Shown piece after piece: positions 35,868 through 47,536 of a stretch of DNA of 64,000 nucleotides (its first letter is position 1; each line of letters begins with the position of its first letter). The notes below the pieces were generated by a model. It did not search any database and was not told where the DNA came from. It saw only the letters and a program-made list of their open reading frames with translations. Origin of the DNA: Gnetum montanum (Eukaryota; Streptophyta; Gnetopsida; Gnetales; Gnetaceae); contig MNCI01022131.1 in NCBI GenBank assembly GCA_015680685.1, positions 93,223-157,222 of the forward strand, read 5' to 3'. Made by a program: the position numbers and the translations under genes.

Positions 35868-36600
35868 TCAAGATTCAAATTGTAGGTTGTTGAGAGTGTA
35901 CGGGGCTCGAATTAGTTTTTTGTACACTAGCTCATATGGAGAGTATCTAATAGAAAGTTTCCATGTTGAGAAATAGAACCAAAGGGCATTGTTAATTTTT
36001 GTGCTCCAATCTCTCCTATATTTGTTGATGGTCCTTCCTAGGATCTTTTTGATCTTCCTATTAGTTACCTCTACTTGACCATTAGCTTGGGGGTGATAGG
36101 ATGTTGTTAATTTATGTTCAACCCCAAGCATTGCATAAGTTTCTTAATAGTGGCACTTGTAAAGTGAGTTCCATTGTCAAAATTTAGTACACATGGCATC
36201 CCAAACCTATTTACAACATGTTTTTGTACAAATAAAATAGTAGTAGATGATGTACAATCGATGACGACTGCTACTTCTACACATTTTGTGTAGTAGTTGA
36301 CTGCTATAATGATATATGCCTTTCCATTGGACATGAGTGTAATGGAACCCATGAATTCTATGCCCCATATGTCAAAGAAATTTAGTGGTTGAATCCATTG
36401 TTGAGGATCCTTCATTTACGTGGTTATCCCATCATCTCGTTGATAGTGCTTATAAGATTAGATAAATTGATGAGCATCCCTAAGGATTGTAGGCCAATAG
36501 TATCCTGCCATTAGGATTTTTGTGGTTGTGAATCTTCCTACATAGTGACCTCCACAGGGACCTTCATGAGCATCCTAAAGAATACATATTTGATCCATTT
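35868..36600 (-). pseudogene. Family A integrase
   Basis: From 36600 down the minus strand reads a His-x3-Gly-x-Cys-Gly-Gly-His zinc-binding start (Cys pair of the HHCC finger degraded). Next is the catalytic core beginning Phe-Asp-Ile-Trp-Gly-Ile-Glu-Phe-Met-Gly near 36370; the usual first catalytic Asp is Glu. Asp-Asn-Gly-Thr-His-Phe near 36170 keeps the second Asp. Then comes Tyr-His-Pro-Gln-Ala-Asn-Gly-Gln-Val-Glu (36100), where Glu is the third acidic residue. A C-terminal Ser-Pro-Tyr-Glu-Leu-Val segment follows. This is a Gypsy (Ty3) integrase of the Athila/Tat branch style. Two overlapping frames show one frameshift near 36120. Confidence 0.8.
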
Positions 36601-36729
36601 TCATGACACACTAATGAACTAAGCCATTGACACACACCTTGTACAAGTGTCCATTGATTTCCATAAAATATTTGGCCTAATGAAGAAACTGTTGCTTCTT
36701 TCTAAAGTTAGGACCTTGTGGCATCTCCT

Positions 36730-37330
36730 AAGTGAAAAGATAAGTGAGGATGTCATTGTACCATGTTGGTTCAATGGGCACTTGGTCATTTATTGCTCCT
36801 ATAAAGAGGAGTTCATCTAAAAATTGATCAAAGAGTGAACTTTCCTCATTTTTATTATCCCATCTTAGTTGAGAGAGGTGGTCAGGGACCATGTTCTTAG
36901 ACCCTTTCCAATCTACCATTGTGAGATTAAATTCCTACAAGATCATGAGCCACCATATGCTACAGGGGCTCACAACTAGCTTATTCATCAAGAATCATAT
37001 GGCACTATGATCTATGTGTACAAATACTTTATAACCAAGCACATAGTGCCTAAAATTTTCAAGAGTATACACCACCACCATCAATTTTTTCTCAATTGTG
37101 GTGTAATTCAACTATTTATCCATAATGCTTTGGAACATGCAATGGATGTAATATGGATGCTTCTTACCATCCAACTATGTAATCATGGCTTCTAAGGCAT
37201 AATTAGAGGCATTTTTCAATATGTGAAATGGTTTGGATCAATCTAGTACCCATAGAATTATAGTTTCTATGAGTTTGTCTTTTAATTATTGAAATGCATG
37301 TTCACATTCCTTGATCTAGATGAATGAAGC
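36730..37330 (-). pseudogene. Family A RNase H
   Basis: The minus strand reads Lys-Pro-Phe-His...Asn-Ala-Ser-Asn-Tyr-Ala near 37240; the first catalytic Asp is Asn here. Then Asn-Tyr-Thr-Thr-Ile-Glu-Lys near 37105, and His-Ile-Asp-His-Ser-Ala. The open frame 36919-36728 begins Met-Val-Asp-Trp-Lys-Gly and has Asp-His-Leu-Ser-Gln-Leu, the normal end of Gypsy RNase H. TAG stops occur at Gln-like positions. Confidence 0.65.
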
Positions 37331-37399
37331 ATCTTTCTTCGTAAGCTTGACTAATAGCTTTGTAATCTTAGAGAAATTCTCTATGAGTTTCTAGTAGTA

Positions 37400-38225
37400 G
37401 CCAATGTGTCCAAGGAATGACTAAACATCTTTGATAGTCCCTAGTTGGTAGGTTATTCCTTGGATGATCCTTATTTTTTCAAGGTCTACCTCAATTCCTA
37501 CTTATGAGATTTTATGCCCCAATATCATGCCTTCTTAGACCATGAGATGACTCTTTTGCCAATTGAGCCTAAGGCTTGTTTCAACACATCTCTTCAGCAC
37601 TTGCTCAAGGTAGTCCAAGGCTTGCTCAAACATAGCTCCATAGGTGGAGAAGTCATCCATGAAGACTTCCACACCACTATCGATCTACTACTAAAAAATG
37701 CTAAGGACCAAGTATTGAAATGTTGCAAGAGAATTACACAAACCAAATGGCATCTTCCAATATGCAAAAGTCCCCTAGGGACTATGAATGTTGTCTTAGC
37801 TTTATCTTCTAGTACAATTTAGATTTGGTTATAGCCACTATAACCATCCAAGAAGCTATAATAGCAAGGCCTAGAGATGGTGTCCAACAATTAATCCATA
37901 AATAATAATGGAAAATGATCTTTGAATGTTTCCATGTTCAATAGCTTGAAGTTGATGCAAACCTACCACTTCCCACTTTTCTTTGGCACAATTACAAGTG
38001 AACTAACCCACTCACTATCTGCGATGAAATAAATTCACCCCACCTTGATGAGTTGTTCTATTTCCTCCTTGGTGATCTACTTCAATTTAGGGTTTAGCCA
38101 CCTTTGTGGTTGCCTTCTTGGCTTCATGGTTGGGTTTGTGTAAATGCAATGTGGTATATCCATGGATCAATTCTAGTTAGCTTGTGATATGACTAAGCAA
38201 AGGCTGTTGCCCACTTGTTAACCAC
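37400..38225 (-). pseudogene. Family A reverse transcriptase
   Basis: The catalytic Phe-Met-Asp-Asp box is intact at 37652-37663 (minus). Downstream a Leu-Gly-His-Lys-Ile segment and Ser-Phe-Leu-Gly-His-Ile-Gly-Tyr-Tyr match the Gypsy RT thumb. Upstream the sequence can be followed to the Leu-Ser-Pro-Lys-Gln-Ile-Glu-Lys-Leu-Leu segment that precedes RT at 38226. Stops (often TAG) break the frame. Its function is copying element RNA into DNA. Confidence 0.7.
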
Positions 38226-39010
38226 CTATAATAGCTTTTCTATTTGTTTAGGAGAAAGTTTGGCATTGATTATGACTAGCTTTCCATTATTTAAAAATGC
38301 ATACTCCATGTTGGTTAGTAGATTTTTCAACTCTAAGGGCTCATGCTTAAAGTTATCAAGGATTTCCAACTCTCTCCAATAGGTATCATCATCTTCATCA
38401 TCAAAGAGTTGGTAATGAAATTTCTCAAGTTTATCCATGCCTTTGACATAAGCACATGTCAGGCTCTCAATTGGCTCCATGCATAATGTGCTACTATTAA
38501 AGTTAGCTATCAACCACTGAGTGCCCTCCTATTTTGTGGTTGCTACATATAGATACCTTTGGATATCTTGTTCATGTGCACACTGACTACATACTTTAAT
38601 GAATGTAACTTTGATGGATTAGATTTATTGCACACAATTGCACTTGTTATCATTGTACGTGATACATGAAACACACTTCTTCTTTAAATGTTCAAATTCA
38701 TTTTCTTTGAATATTTTCAAGGAGAGATCCCTTATACTCATTCATGCATCTATTGTGCTTAACCAAGTCCATCCCATAATGATGGGGAAATCACCTTTGC
38801 AGTTCTTAACCTTGATGACCAACAAATTGGTAGGAAAGGAACACCTACTAACTATGGTCATAAGGTCTTCCACTAACCCCAAAGAAATAGTGATTGATTG
38901 GTCTACCAATTCTAAATGAATGTTGCTCTTCTTGAGAGGTAATAGGTTCCAAGCCTTGTACATGTCATGAGAGATGAGATTAATTCCAAAACCAAAATCA
39001 AGAAGATCCT
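38226..39010 (-). pseudogene. Family A aspartic protease and protease-RT linker
   Basis: The minus strand near 39005-38970 reads Leu-Leu-Asp-Phe-Gly-Phe-Gly-Ile-Asn-Leu-Ile-Ser: the catalytic Asp is kept but the usual Asp-Ser/Thr-Gly has Phe. The frame 38963-38742 that follows is closely related to the intact domain at 62868-63440. An acidic linker (38513-38226) leads into RT. Normal role: cleavage of the Gag-Pol polyprotein. Confidence 0.7.
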
Positions 39011-41584
39011 TGAATGGCTCATGATTAGTAATCTACAAGTAAATGATAAGAATTCCTAGGTTAGATCTTTTTGTAAAAATGTTGCTAGCCTTGATCCAAT
39101 TAGAAATAGCATAAGTTAGCATCATAGTGCAGATTTCATGTGGCATTTGGTTTGAAGGACACTCAAATGTGTTTGATGTAGAGGATGAGGGTGATCAAGA
39201 TGTAGGGTGAGCAACCATATTAGGTTGTGATGGTTTGGGAGGATTGTTGGGTCAGAAGAAGGATCGTTTCCTAAAATGATTGTCTGAACCACTCAGCTAG
39301 AACGCTAATTATAAATTCACAACCCTTGTAGCATTTCATTGTAGTGATTATGAGGGAATTTTACCTTACATAGATGAAGTAGGAGGTAACTAGGTTAAGG
39401 TGAAGGAATATGTGTAGATGGATGCAAAGGGTGGTATGGATAGGGGCTCTCCCCTCAAGTAGATGATGAATGTGTTTGGTGGTACTCTGGAGGGTAACAG
39501 TGATGTTGAAATGAGGCATGACTTATAGAACTCATGGAGAAATAGGTTGCTGAACATAATACCCATATGGATCTAGTTGCTTATAAGGGTACTACTGTCT
39601 TAGCAGTGGCATTCTCCACAATTGTGATTGATGCCACTATTGTTATTTCTCATATGGTTGTGATGGAGCTCCACTTGGATAACAATCTTGTTGTTGCTAA
39701 TGGAACTGCCTTAGATTGCCTTGAGTATAAGGCAATCATCTAGGTGCTTACCTACATGCTAGTCAATGATTCAATGCATCCATCATAGACTCTTGTAAGT
39801 GTGACACCACAGGGCAACATCTCTTTGGATGTTCATATTGCCAAATGTCACAACTAGTACCATCATCAAAGTTAGTTTTCACAACTTCTTCTACTGTAGC
39901 AACCTTGCCCTTACCTCTTTGGTAGACACATTCAACTTCTTTTTGTCTCTTGTGTTCATGATCACTATTCTATTATTTGGATACTTTTGCAATTTTCATA
40001 GAAATTTGGAATTTCTCATCCAAAGAATCCCATAATTTATCAACCTTTGTCAAAGTATTAGAAATAGATTTTTGTATAGACAAGATTTTTCTATTTACCA
40101 GCTCATCAAGTGGTGCATCCTCCTCATCATAGAATCAAACCTCCCTTTTCCTAATGGAAGTATTCCTATTATACTCTTTTGTACTTTTTCTTTTCTACAA
40201 ATCACCTTCTTCTTTTGCTACCTTCTCTATAAGCCTTTGGATTTGATGAGCTCTTAAATTATAGAGTCTCCCTCAAGCATAAACAGAAAAAGTTCTTCTT
40301 ATTTCTTCTCTAAGTCCATCGATGTTGTGGTAGAGTTTTTCCCTCTAAGAATATCCATGGCTAGGGCATTAATGTAAGAGAGAATAATATTTGACCATGG
40401 TGTCATCCAAGGGTTCATGTGTTCCCTGCTTTCAACCTTGGATTTGCCTTCTCAGTTTGGACACTATAGTACATTTGGTATTTGTCATTATAGCTCAAGC
40501 ATTGTACTCCATTAGTGAATAGATTCTAGCTCTAAGAACAAGTACCAACTTTTAGCTTTCTTGATGAGTGTCTTGGGGAAGAGCTTGAGTTTCTATCTAT
40601 TATTTTCAATGTTTTCTAAATCATGTGCATCATGAAAAGCTTGTAGATGTGTTTGCATATCAAAATTATATCCCCCCTCAAATATTGGGATATTGTTCAT
40701 ATCTAAGCACTTGATCTAACTATCTTTTATATGCTTGGTTGGAATCTTTACTACCTCTGTAATGTTAAGCATGCTTTGAGTCACCAGCAAAGGTTCATCA
40801 TCATCATTATTGCATTGTCTTTGATGATTTCCTCAGTTACCCCAATGTTCTTGGTGGGTTCTGTGATCATTATTGTTTCATTAATCACCTTCATCATGAT
40901 TATTTCTATGGTGGCTTCTATGAGAACTAGCAGATGAAGAGGAATGTTTAGAATCAGATGAAGAGGATGAAGAGGAAGGTGAACTGCCACCACCACCGCA
41001 GTGTCCGCCACCACTTTTTCACTTGTTATGACCACCATCCTTAGATTCCTTACCATCGTGATGTTTACCTAAGTCCATGCCTTGACTATCACTTTTTCCT
41101 AAACCTAGTTTATTAATAGTGGATCATAGGTTCAGGGCCACACCCTCATCTCCAATAACATGGGGTAGAGAATCTTCATGTTAGGAACCTTCAAGGGAAG
41201 AACCCACATTGTCATCTTGGTTTAGTAGGAATAAGGGGTTGGTGAAATTTTTACACTTTGTAAACTCATGGCACTTCTCTTGGTGTCAATCTCTCATATG
41301 TTGTGTTTCAATGGAACAATAGTCTCGAGTGTCATAACCATTCACAACATATTTCTCATGAAGATCTAGAATGCCCAACCTCTTAAGAGTTTGAAAGAGC
41401 ATCCCTAGCATAGATTAATTGGGGGACAATAAGATGTTGCCCTCCATATCATGCCATCATAATTGTTCATCCTAATGTGGGTTAAGGTGAAGTTTGGTAC
41501 ATACTCATCTCAATGAGTATATACCACTTTGCACTCTTGTGCGACTGGCAGTTTGACATCGTCATACCTATGGAAAGAAGACAT
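39011..41584 (-). pseudogene. Family A gag
   Basis: The start ATG at 41584 (minus) lies about 130 bp after the primer site, as in the element at 59388. A Val-Tyr-Thr-His...Asp-Glu-Tyr segment near 41510 is shared with that element. A Ser/His/Arg/Asp-rich low-complexity stretch (about 41060-40780) follows. Then a Retrotrans_gag core near 40720-40550 has Leu-Gln-Ala-Phe-His and Lys-Leu-Lys-Leu-Phe-Pro-Lys-Thr-Leu. A long decayed tail reaches the protease. Gag forms the particle and binds RNA. Confidence 0.65.
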
Positions 41585-41714
41585 TTTGCAATAATAAAGT
41601 AATTAGTGTACTTTTGTAATTATATGTCATTTGAGAGTGATGTTGACCTTGTATTTATCCAATGAGATTAATAATGTTCACTAAACCTAGATAGCACATG
41701 TTTCAACAAATAAA

Positions 41715-41733
41715 GTTCCTAGTAGTGGTGCCA
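41715..41733 (-). other. Family A primer binding site
   Basis: Minus strand TGGCACCACTACTAGGAAC, one base after the LTR end. It resembles the complement of plant tRNA-Asp (TGGCGCCGTTGCCGGGGAT) with several changes. The copy at 29452-29470 is nearer. Confidence 0.6.
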
Positions 41734-41734
41734 A

Positions 41735-42643
41735 TGCAAGGTACCCCTACCCCCAACCATATAAATCATAAAGCGTTCACGTGCAATCTAGTCAAATTTT
41801 TTGAACTTTGTAGGTTCTAGTGCACTAGTCTTTAAGGAAGTGGATCTTTCCCTAAGATTATTCATTTTCTTCTCAATTACACTTGTGAATTACAAAGGTA
41901 TGATTAAGTGTAATCAAGGCATATGATTTTTATCATTTTTCTATTTTATATTCTTTGGTGCTTGGAGAGAGATAGAGATAAAGTAATTTAATGACCAATC
42001 TAAATTAACTACTAGTCTCTAACTAGTCCTAACATAAGCATCCAATCCCACTTTTTTTACATGTCTTGAACCCACATATCCTCTACTGGGTTACCAAGCG
42101 CTACGCCACTAGGCACACTAAGTAATAACACTGCTAGGATTACCAAGCGAATACATGTATACACTCAAAGCAGTTGTACTTATGTACTTAATCTATTTAG
42201 CTTAATTGATTANGTACACTCAAAGCAGTTGTACTTATGTACTTAATCTATTTAGCTTAATTGATTAAATTCTAATTTATGTTAATTAAGTAAATATTTA
42301 ATATAAGTAATTAATGCATAAATAAAGCATTTAAACTATCCAAAATGCTACAAGTTTATCAAGAAGTTCATCTTTATTGCCACACACACTATCATGCTCA
42401 GGTACAACAATGCTCGAATAAAGATTTGTACACTCATTGACTCCTACTGCAAGCACTCAAGAAAATATTCTAACTTTCAAATGTAAAAACTACAAGACCT
42501 CTACTACTACTATGAATTTTCATGCCATAAATGCAACTGCTGGATGCATATTTATAAGCAAAAATAGACCCTACATCAATGTGGCCCAGTCAACGGGGCC
42601 TAGTCGATGAAGCCTCATTGATGCACCCAACTGCAACTCATCA
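41735..42643 (-). repeat. Family A 5' LTR
   Basis: Minus-strand LTR starting TGATGAGTTGC. The three 14-bp units (42575-42620) include CATCGACTAGGCC and CGTTGACTGGGCC. A TATA box TTATAAATAT lies at 42549-42560. The poly(A) hairpin arms are at 42370-42378 and 42417-42425. A few bases near the U5 end are missing compared with the other copy. A 53-bp duplication around a single N at 42213 inflates its length and is probably an assembly artefact. Confidence 0.75.
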
Positions 42644-43109
42644 AGCATTATGGATAGAACATTATTAATTATTATTAATTTACAATTTGTGCTTCACCTC
42701 TTGGCTAAAATTAAAAGGAAAATTTTACAATCTCATAAAATATTATCTCAAAGAATGAAAATGTTGAAACTAGTGTAGAATTAATAGTAAATAAAAACAA
42801 ATACTTGGAACATATAATCATTATAATCAAAACCATTTGCAAAATCATGAAAGAGATGTATTTACAATACATAATACATATAGAACATGTTCACTATAGT
42901 TAAATCACATAATCAAATTTAGTTACATCAAAAAATACATCTAGACCATGTTCACTACAATTCTCATTTAGCATATGTTGCAAATACAAGTTTATCCAAA
43001 CTTGATGACCTTCAAGAGAACTTAGAATTTCTAGTATCATGGTCTTTCAATACACTAAAACATAACTAGAAGTGAAATTCAACTCTTTATAGAGTAGCAA
43101 GTGATGGAT
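42644..43109. other. No gene seen
   Basis: Very A/T-rich, with poor frames on both strands. It may be the tail of the Ulp1-bearing remnant that follows. Confidence 0.35.
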
Positions 43110-43620
43110 AATGATTACTGTATACATTTTACAATCATATCCATTTTCTTATTTTGGAAGACCATTAATAGTAATAAGATTTCATTTTCAAGCTACTTTG
43201 TTTCTCTTTCCCTTGATTTCAATGATGCCATTAGAGCAAAAAGACTCACCACCAAATAAAAAATCAATAAAATTCAGCATCAATTTTCTAACTACTGCAA
43301 TATTTTGTGATGAGGACATTGAATCATACACTAAAATTTTAAATGTCAATACATCAACAATAATAAAAACCTAATGCCCACTAGTGTTCAAAGGAAGATA
43401 GAAGAATGTATGTCCAAATTGCAAGAACTCATCCCAACACATTTTATCTTTAAGCTTTTTAACAATATCTATTTCTACAACATAATCATCAACTTCTTCT
43501 TCAACCTACGTACCACTTTCAACATTTACGATATGTCTTTTTCTAGTTTTCTTTATTCTATGTCTTGACTGGTTCTTCTGAGACACCTACATCTTACTCT
43601 TGAAGGACTTCACAGAACAT
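43110..43620 (-). pseudogene. Ulp1-like cysteine protease remnant
   Basis: The minus strand reads Gly-His followed by a TAG where Trp would fit (near 43370), then Ile-Val-Asp-Val, and Val-Tyr-Asp-Ser-Met near 43320. About 60 residues on comes Glu-Asn-Gly-Tyr-Asp-Cys (Cys codon at 43133-43135). This His...Asp...Gln/Glu-Asn-Gly-Tyr-Asp-Cys series is the catalytic pattern of Ulp1/SENP (C48) proteases, which cut SUMO and are often carried by plant DNA transposons. Two stops lie in the last third. It follows the coiled-coil region on the same strand. Confidence 0.55.
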
Positions 43621-44296
43621 TGAAACATAATGTTGAAGATGAAATATTTTGTATTCTAAAATTCATGAGAACCATAAAGAGACTTCTAAAGTTCTTTCAA
43701 GTGCATGATGTAGACATCTATGATGTCATTGTCCAAACATTCTTTCCACCCTTTATTATATAGTCTTAAAAGAGAATCCTATGACAACATATGGCTCAAA
43801 TGATGTTCTTACAAGCTATTTATTGTCAAGTAGACTAGAAATAGGCAAGTGCATCACTCTATCAATTATTACATAGTCATCAATTGGTGTTTTGAAATCA
43901 ACATTGGCATCAACTACAAGGTGGAAACATTAAATTTTAAACTCAAACTACATTTTACAATTATAGTTTCATGTATCTAATAAGATAATAATAATAAGAT
44001 TTTACACAAACATTCACCTTGATAGCACTAAACATAATAATAACATGTTCAATTACCTATTTCTTTCTAGAAATTCTTCATCTCATGGATTATTTGTTCT
44101 TTGTTTTACTTAGCCAAAACAAATAATCTCTAAGCTGCTTTAGGTGTACCCACATTAGTCAAATTTTTTACTCACATTAACATTAAGAACATAAAAAGAG
44201 AAGCTTTTACAAACATTGCTTCTATCAAGGTGAATGTTTTTGGCCACCAATGCATTCCTTAGCACACATATTTTAGTATTTAGTGCTACAATTTCA

Positions 44297-45193
44297 TCAT
44301 CCATTTTCTAATTTTAAACAACAAGCTTTTCCATGCAACTGTTTTTTTTTTTTTACTACAATGTTCTCTATTTTTTCCTTCAATGCATTCATCTCTTCCA
44401 GCAATTGAGACTTGTCAAATCTCAGCTCCTCCATAGTATTCCTAAGTGTTGCATTACTTTCAAAATATTGTTGTAATGTCTCGATCACATTATCTAACTT
44501 GTCATCAATTGCTTTCAAAGAACATTTATCGTGACAGCATATATCTTTCTTCAAAGGTTTCTCATCTTCTTTGACATCAAATGATCATTTGGACCTCTCA
44601 GATAATGATGCATTTCCGAAAATGCTATTACAATCCAACTTCACTATATTGTGAAGTTGCACAGAGATAATCTATATGTTATGCTTCTATAACAATTTTA
44701 TCACTATAATTGAAAAGTTAAGAGACTCTCTAACATCATGAAGTTGTCATGCCCTTCGACACCTCCTCATCTAAGACAATATGATCACTGGGATATCAAA
44801 AGGAAGACCTCCATTGTTATCCAATGTCTAAATGAGTAAATTTGCATTATTGGAAATCTTAGCTTTGATTGCTTTTACTATAAATAAAGCCCACTACATA
44901 AATTTGGAGAGCAACAATAACTTTGAATAGCAATTTGGGTTACTATCTCTCTTATTAAATTGTTGGGCATAGTGAATCAAGTGAATTTCACTTTTCTTCC
45001 ACCTTCATTCCTTGATAATTGGCTCATTGCTACATAGAACTTGTATGATATCTACAATATTATTTATATTGAAGGTGAAATTTTGACCATGGACAATGGC
45101 TTGCAAAGTATGTACCCCATTGGAGACACCATCAATTAGCCATTCATAAAAATTGGAAACAAAACTTTTATTATAGCAACCTTCTATTGTCAT
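44297..45193 (-). pseudogene. Coiled-coil protein with N-terminal plant-transposon-like segment
   Basis: The minus-strand frame 45193-45005 reads Phe-Tyr-Glu-Trp-Leu, then Thr-Leu-Gln-Ala-Ile-Val-His-Gly-Gln-Asn-Phe-Thr-Phe, as at the start of the putative plant transposon protein domain. A helix-rich frame with TAG stops at Gln-like positions follows. It ends in a clear coiled coil (44554-44297: repeated Leu/Ile at heptad positions among Glu/Lys). Between 44297 and 43620 only scraps are readable. The order domain, coiled coil, Ulp1-like protease suggests one multi-domain transposon protein. Confidence 0.4.
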
Positions 45194-45539
45194 TCATTTA
45201 TATATTCCAATTCTCAACTTTTTAGAAAGGATAGACATTTCTGACAATTTCAAAATAGTTTTGACATTACATTCACAAACTAAGGCAATAGCTACAATTT
45301 TGGACATTAAATAACATTTAGAATAACATAACACAAAGAAAATTGATGAATAAATATATTAATATATTTTTGAAATAACTACAATTCAAAAAATACAACT
45401 ACTCACATGGAAGATTTCTTTGGTTATTATCTTTAGCTTTTACCACACTCATGATTAGATATAACTTTAACAACAATTAGCCAACTATAGCTATGCTTCA
45501 TTAAAATTAACATTATTACCACACATTAGAAATAGTGCT

Positions 45540-46090
45540 AGAAGATTGCAATTAGTAGTTCACTCGAAGACCTATTACTAGCATACTACGAAGTGCAGTT
45601 CTCTTGCAATCAAAAACTAAAAATAAATAAATAAAAAATACCCCAAAACTATGTGTCATAGCTTACCATATCGAATATATTTAAAAAAAATGCAAAAAAA
45701 CCATAAAACAATAGTCCTACGAAGCTATGTGTTGCATTATAGTCATAGTTTTCAAATACAAATAAATTCAACAAAAAATGCAAGGCATAGGTCTCTCATA
45801 ATCGAAAATTGAAACATTTAAAAAAAAATGCCATGAAATTATGCTTTGCAATGTGGTCATAGTCATCCATATAACTAAAACTGAAACTATGAATTTATGC
45901 GATTTGCACTAAATTTCATGTTTCAAACCTAAAGTGCGAGTTACATAGACTCACACATTAAAAAATATCATATGCGAGTTGCATTCTATCACATACCCAG
46001 AAGATTTTTCTAAAAAAATGTGCAAGATACATAACCTCACATTGAAATTGACCCTAAACCCAAAATACTAAGCCCTGGAACCCAAACAAT
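45540..46090. repeat. Degenerate short repeats, subterminal-like
   Basis: Motifs like GTGCGAGTTACATAGACTCA, TATGCGAGTTGCATTCTATC and TGTGCAAGATACATAACCTC recur every 50-60 bp. The A-rich blocks in between are also repeated. Such arrays are common just inside the ends of CACTA- or hAT-like transposons. No end motif could be fixed. Confidence 0.35.
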
Positions 46091-46656
46091 CAAACGAATT
46101 TTTTCCAAGGTTTGTAGCAGAGCACAACGGTAGAGTTGAGGGGCAAAGCACCATGGGCTGGAGAAGGGAGACAAATTTTTTATGGGGTTTGTTTGTAGAA
46201 ATGGGATTTTGGATCTTTTACAATATTATGTCTTGTTAACCAATGCATCACCTCATGGGTGTGCCATGGAGCCATGACCATGGCCATGGGTGGATGTGAA
46301 TCCATCTACAATGGCATGTATGCCATCATACATGTCCCATAGGTCATTCATGGCCTAATGGAAATAAGAATAACCTTTGTTGTCATGGTGTGCCATGATG
46401 TTAAATATCTCATTTGACTCTATGCAAGTAGTAACATTTGCATGACCACCATATGTAAATGCTTCAACTTCATCATTATCTGTGCCACCAACATTATTAA
46501 CTTGCTTGATCCCCATAGCCTTGTAGTATCAAACAGCATCCTCTATTGTGGTTTCTTGCTTACCCCCATTGTCATTACCTCCTCATGTATAGCCTCATCG
46601 TTGCCATTGCTACTGCCATGATGATTATTTCTTTGCTTTCCCTACAACACTTTATG
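46091..46656. other. No gene seen
   Basis: Contains CCATGG/CATGACC palindrome-rich sequence (46258-46400) similar in style to the foldback element's ends. No frame is convincing. Confidence 0.35.
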
Positions 46657-47062
46657 CAAATTTTGTTGAATTGTGTAGGGAAAAAGATCCCAATTGAATA
46701 TTGGAACTATGTAGAAAAATGGTAAAAATAAGAAAATTAGAGATTGAGATTTTCGTGGTTCGACAAAGTGCCTATGTGCATGATAGTGGAGGATTCTCAT
46801 TAGCAAAAGCAAGAAGGAATGATACAAAGCACCTTGCTCTACAATACAACAACAACCCATCTAGATACCTTGCTCTACAATTCAATAGCAACCTAGTTAG
46901 ATGCCTTACTCTGCAATTCAATAGCACCACACTTGAATGCCTTGAATACCACCAAACTTCCCTTGTCAACATTAGCTACCCTCATACAGCTACCACCAAA
47001 CCTCCCTTACTAGCCACAACTACCCTCATCCATGGTAGTTTGACCTTGAGCTAAGCTCATGC
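46657..47062 (+). repeat. Dispersed repeat, copy 2, left part, with 36-bp minisatellite
   Basis: Includes TTTTCGTGGTTCGACAAAGT and minisatellite cores near 46832, 46867, 46903 and 46939 (period 36), then AAACCTCCC-rich sequence. It corresponds to 60-406 and 10469-10560. The repeat continues at 48415. Confidence 0.6.
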
Positions 47063-47536
47063 CAAATTTAAAACCTATATGTTGAGGATTCATGAATCTG
47101 ATAGAAATTTCACAAATAGTTTGTGGGTGGGTACGGGTTCATGTACAAAAGTGCAGTAAACTCGCAAGACATACTTTCGTACAAATATTTCTATTTTGCA
47201 TAAAAAATATTAAGTAATTTAAACATCTTGGAACTTGAAAATACAAAGTCCTTACATTGTTACATAAAATGTAAATGCAAAAATGCATATTGAAAATTTC
47301 CAAGTCTAAGATTTATAAAAATTGGTGGGAGTTGCTATTTTTCTTTCTTAATAAATATATTTTAATTTTTTTCATTAACATCCCCCACTTCAAACCCATA
47401 CCCATCTTTTCTAGTGTTACACTAATCTAAATGCATTTAGAATTGCGAATTCTATGTATCAAATTCTTTTAATGTATAATTTAAAATCATATAATTCTTT
47501 TGATGTATAGTTTAAGACCATCTCTAATACACCTAT
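47063..47536. other. Extra segment inside dispersed repeat copy 2
   Basis: About 460 bp not present in copy 1, between the shared CAAATTTAAAA and the shared CACCTAT. It is A/T-rich with no frame. It starts TGTTGAGGATTC and may be a further small insertion, but no target-site duplication was found. Confidence 0.35.

Larger units (their letters stand above)
29472..42643 (-). mobile_element. Gypsy LTR retrotransposon, family A, with gag, pol and additional ORF
   Basis: On the minus strand the element reads: 5' LTR (42643-41735), primer site, gag, aspartic protease, RT, RNase H, integrase, linker, internal promoter-like module, additional ORF, polypurine-like tract, LTR (30340-29472). This is the Gypsy (Ty3) order with a further ORF after integrase. 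Both LTRs start TGATGAG and are alike along their length. Stops and frameshifts make it inactive, but most domains can be traced, so it is a decayed autonomous-type copy. At the high-coordinate end the flank after 42643 is AGCAT. No matching target-site copy is available because the other end runs into a second internal region. Confidence 0.8.

Noticed and set aside
40781-41056. 91-codon hydrophobic minus-strand ORF
   Set aside because: Out-of-frame reading of the Ser/His/Asp-rich gag stretch of family A.
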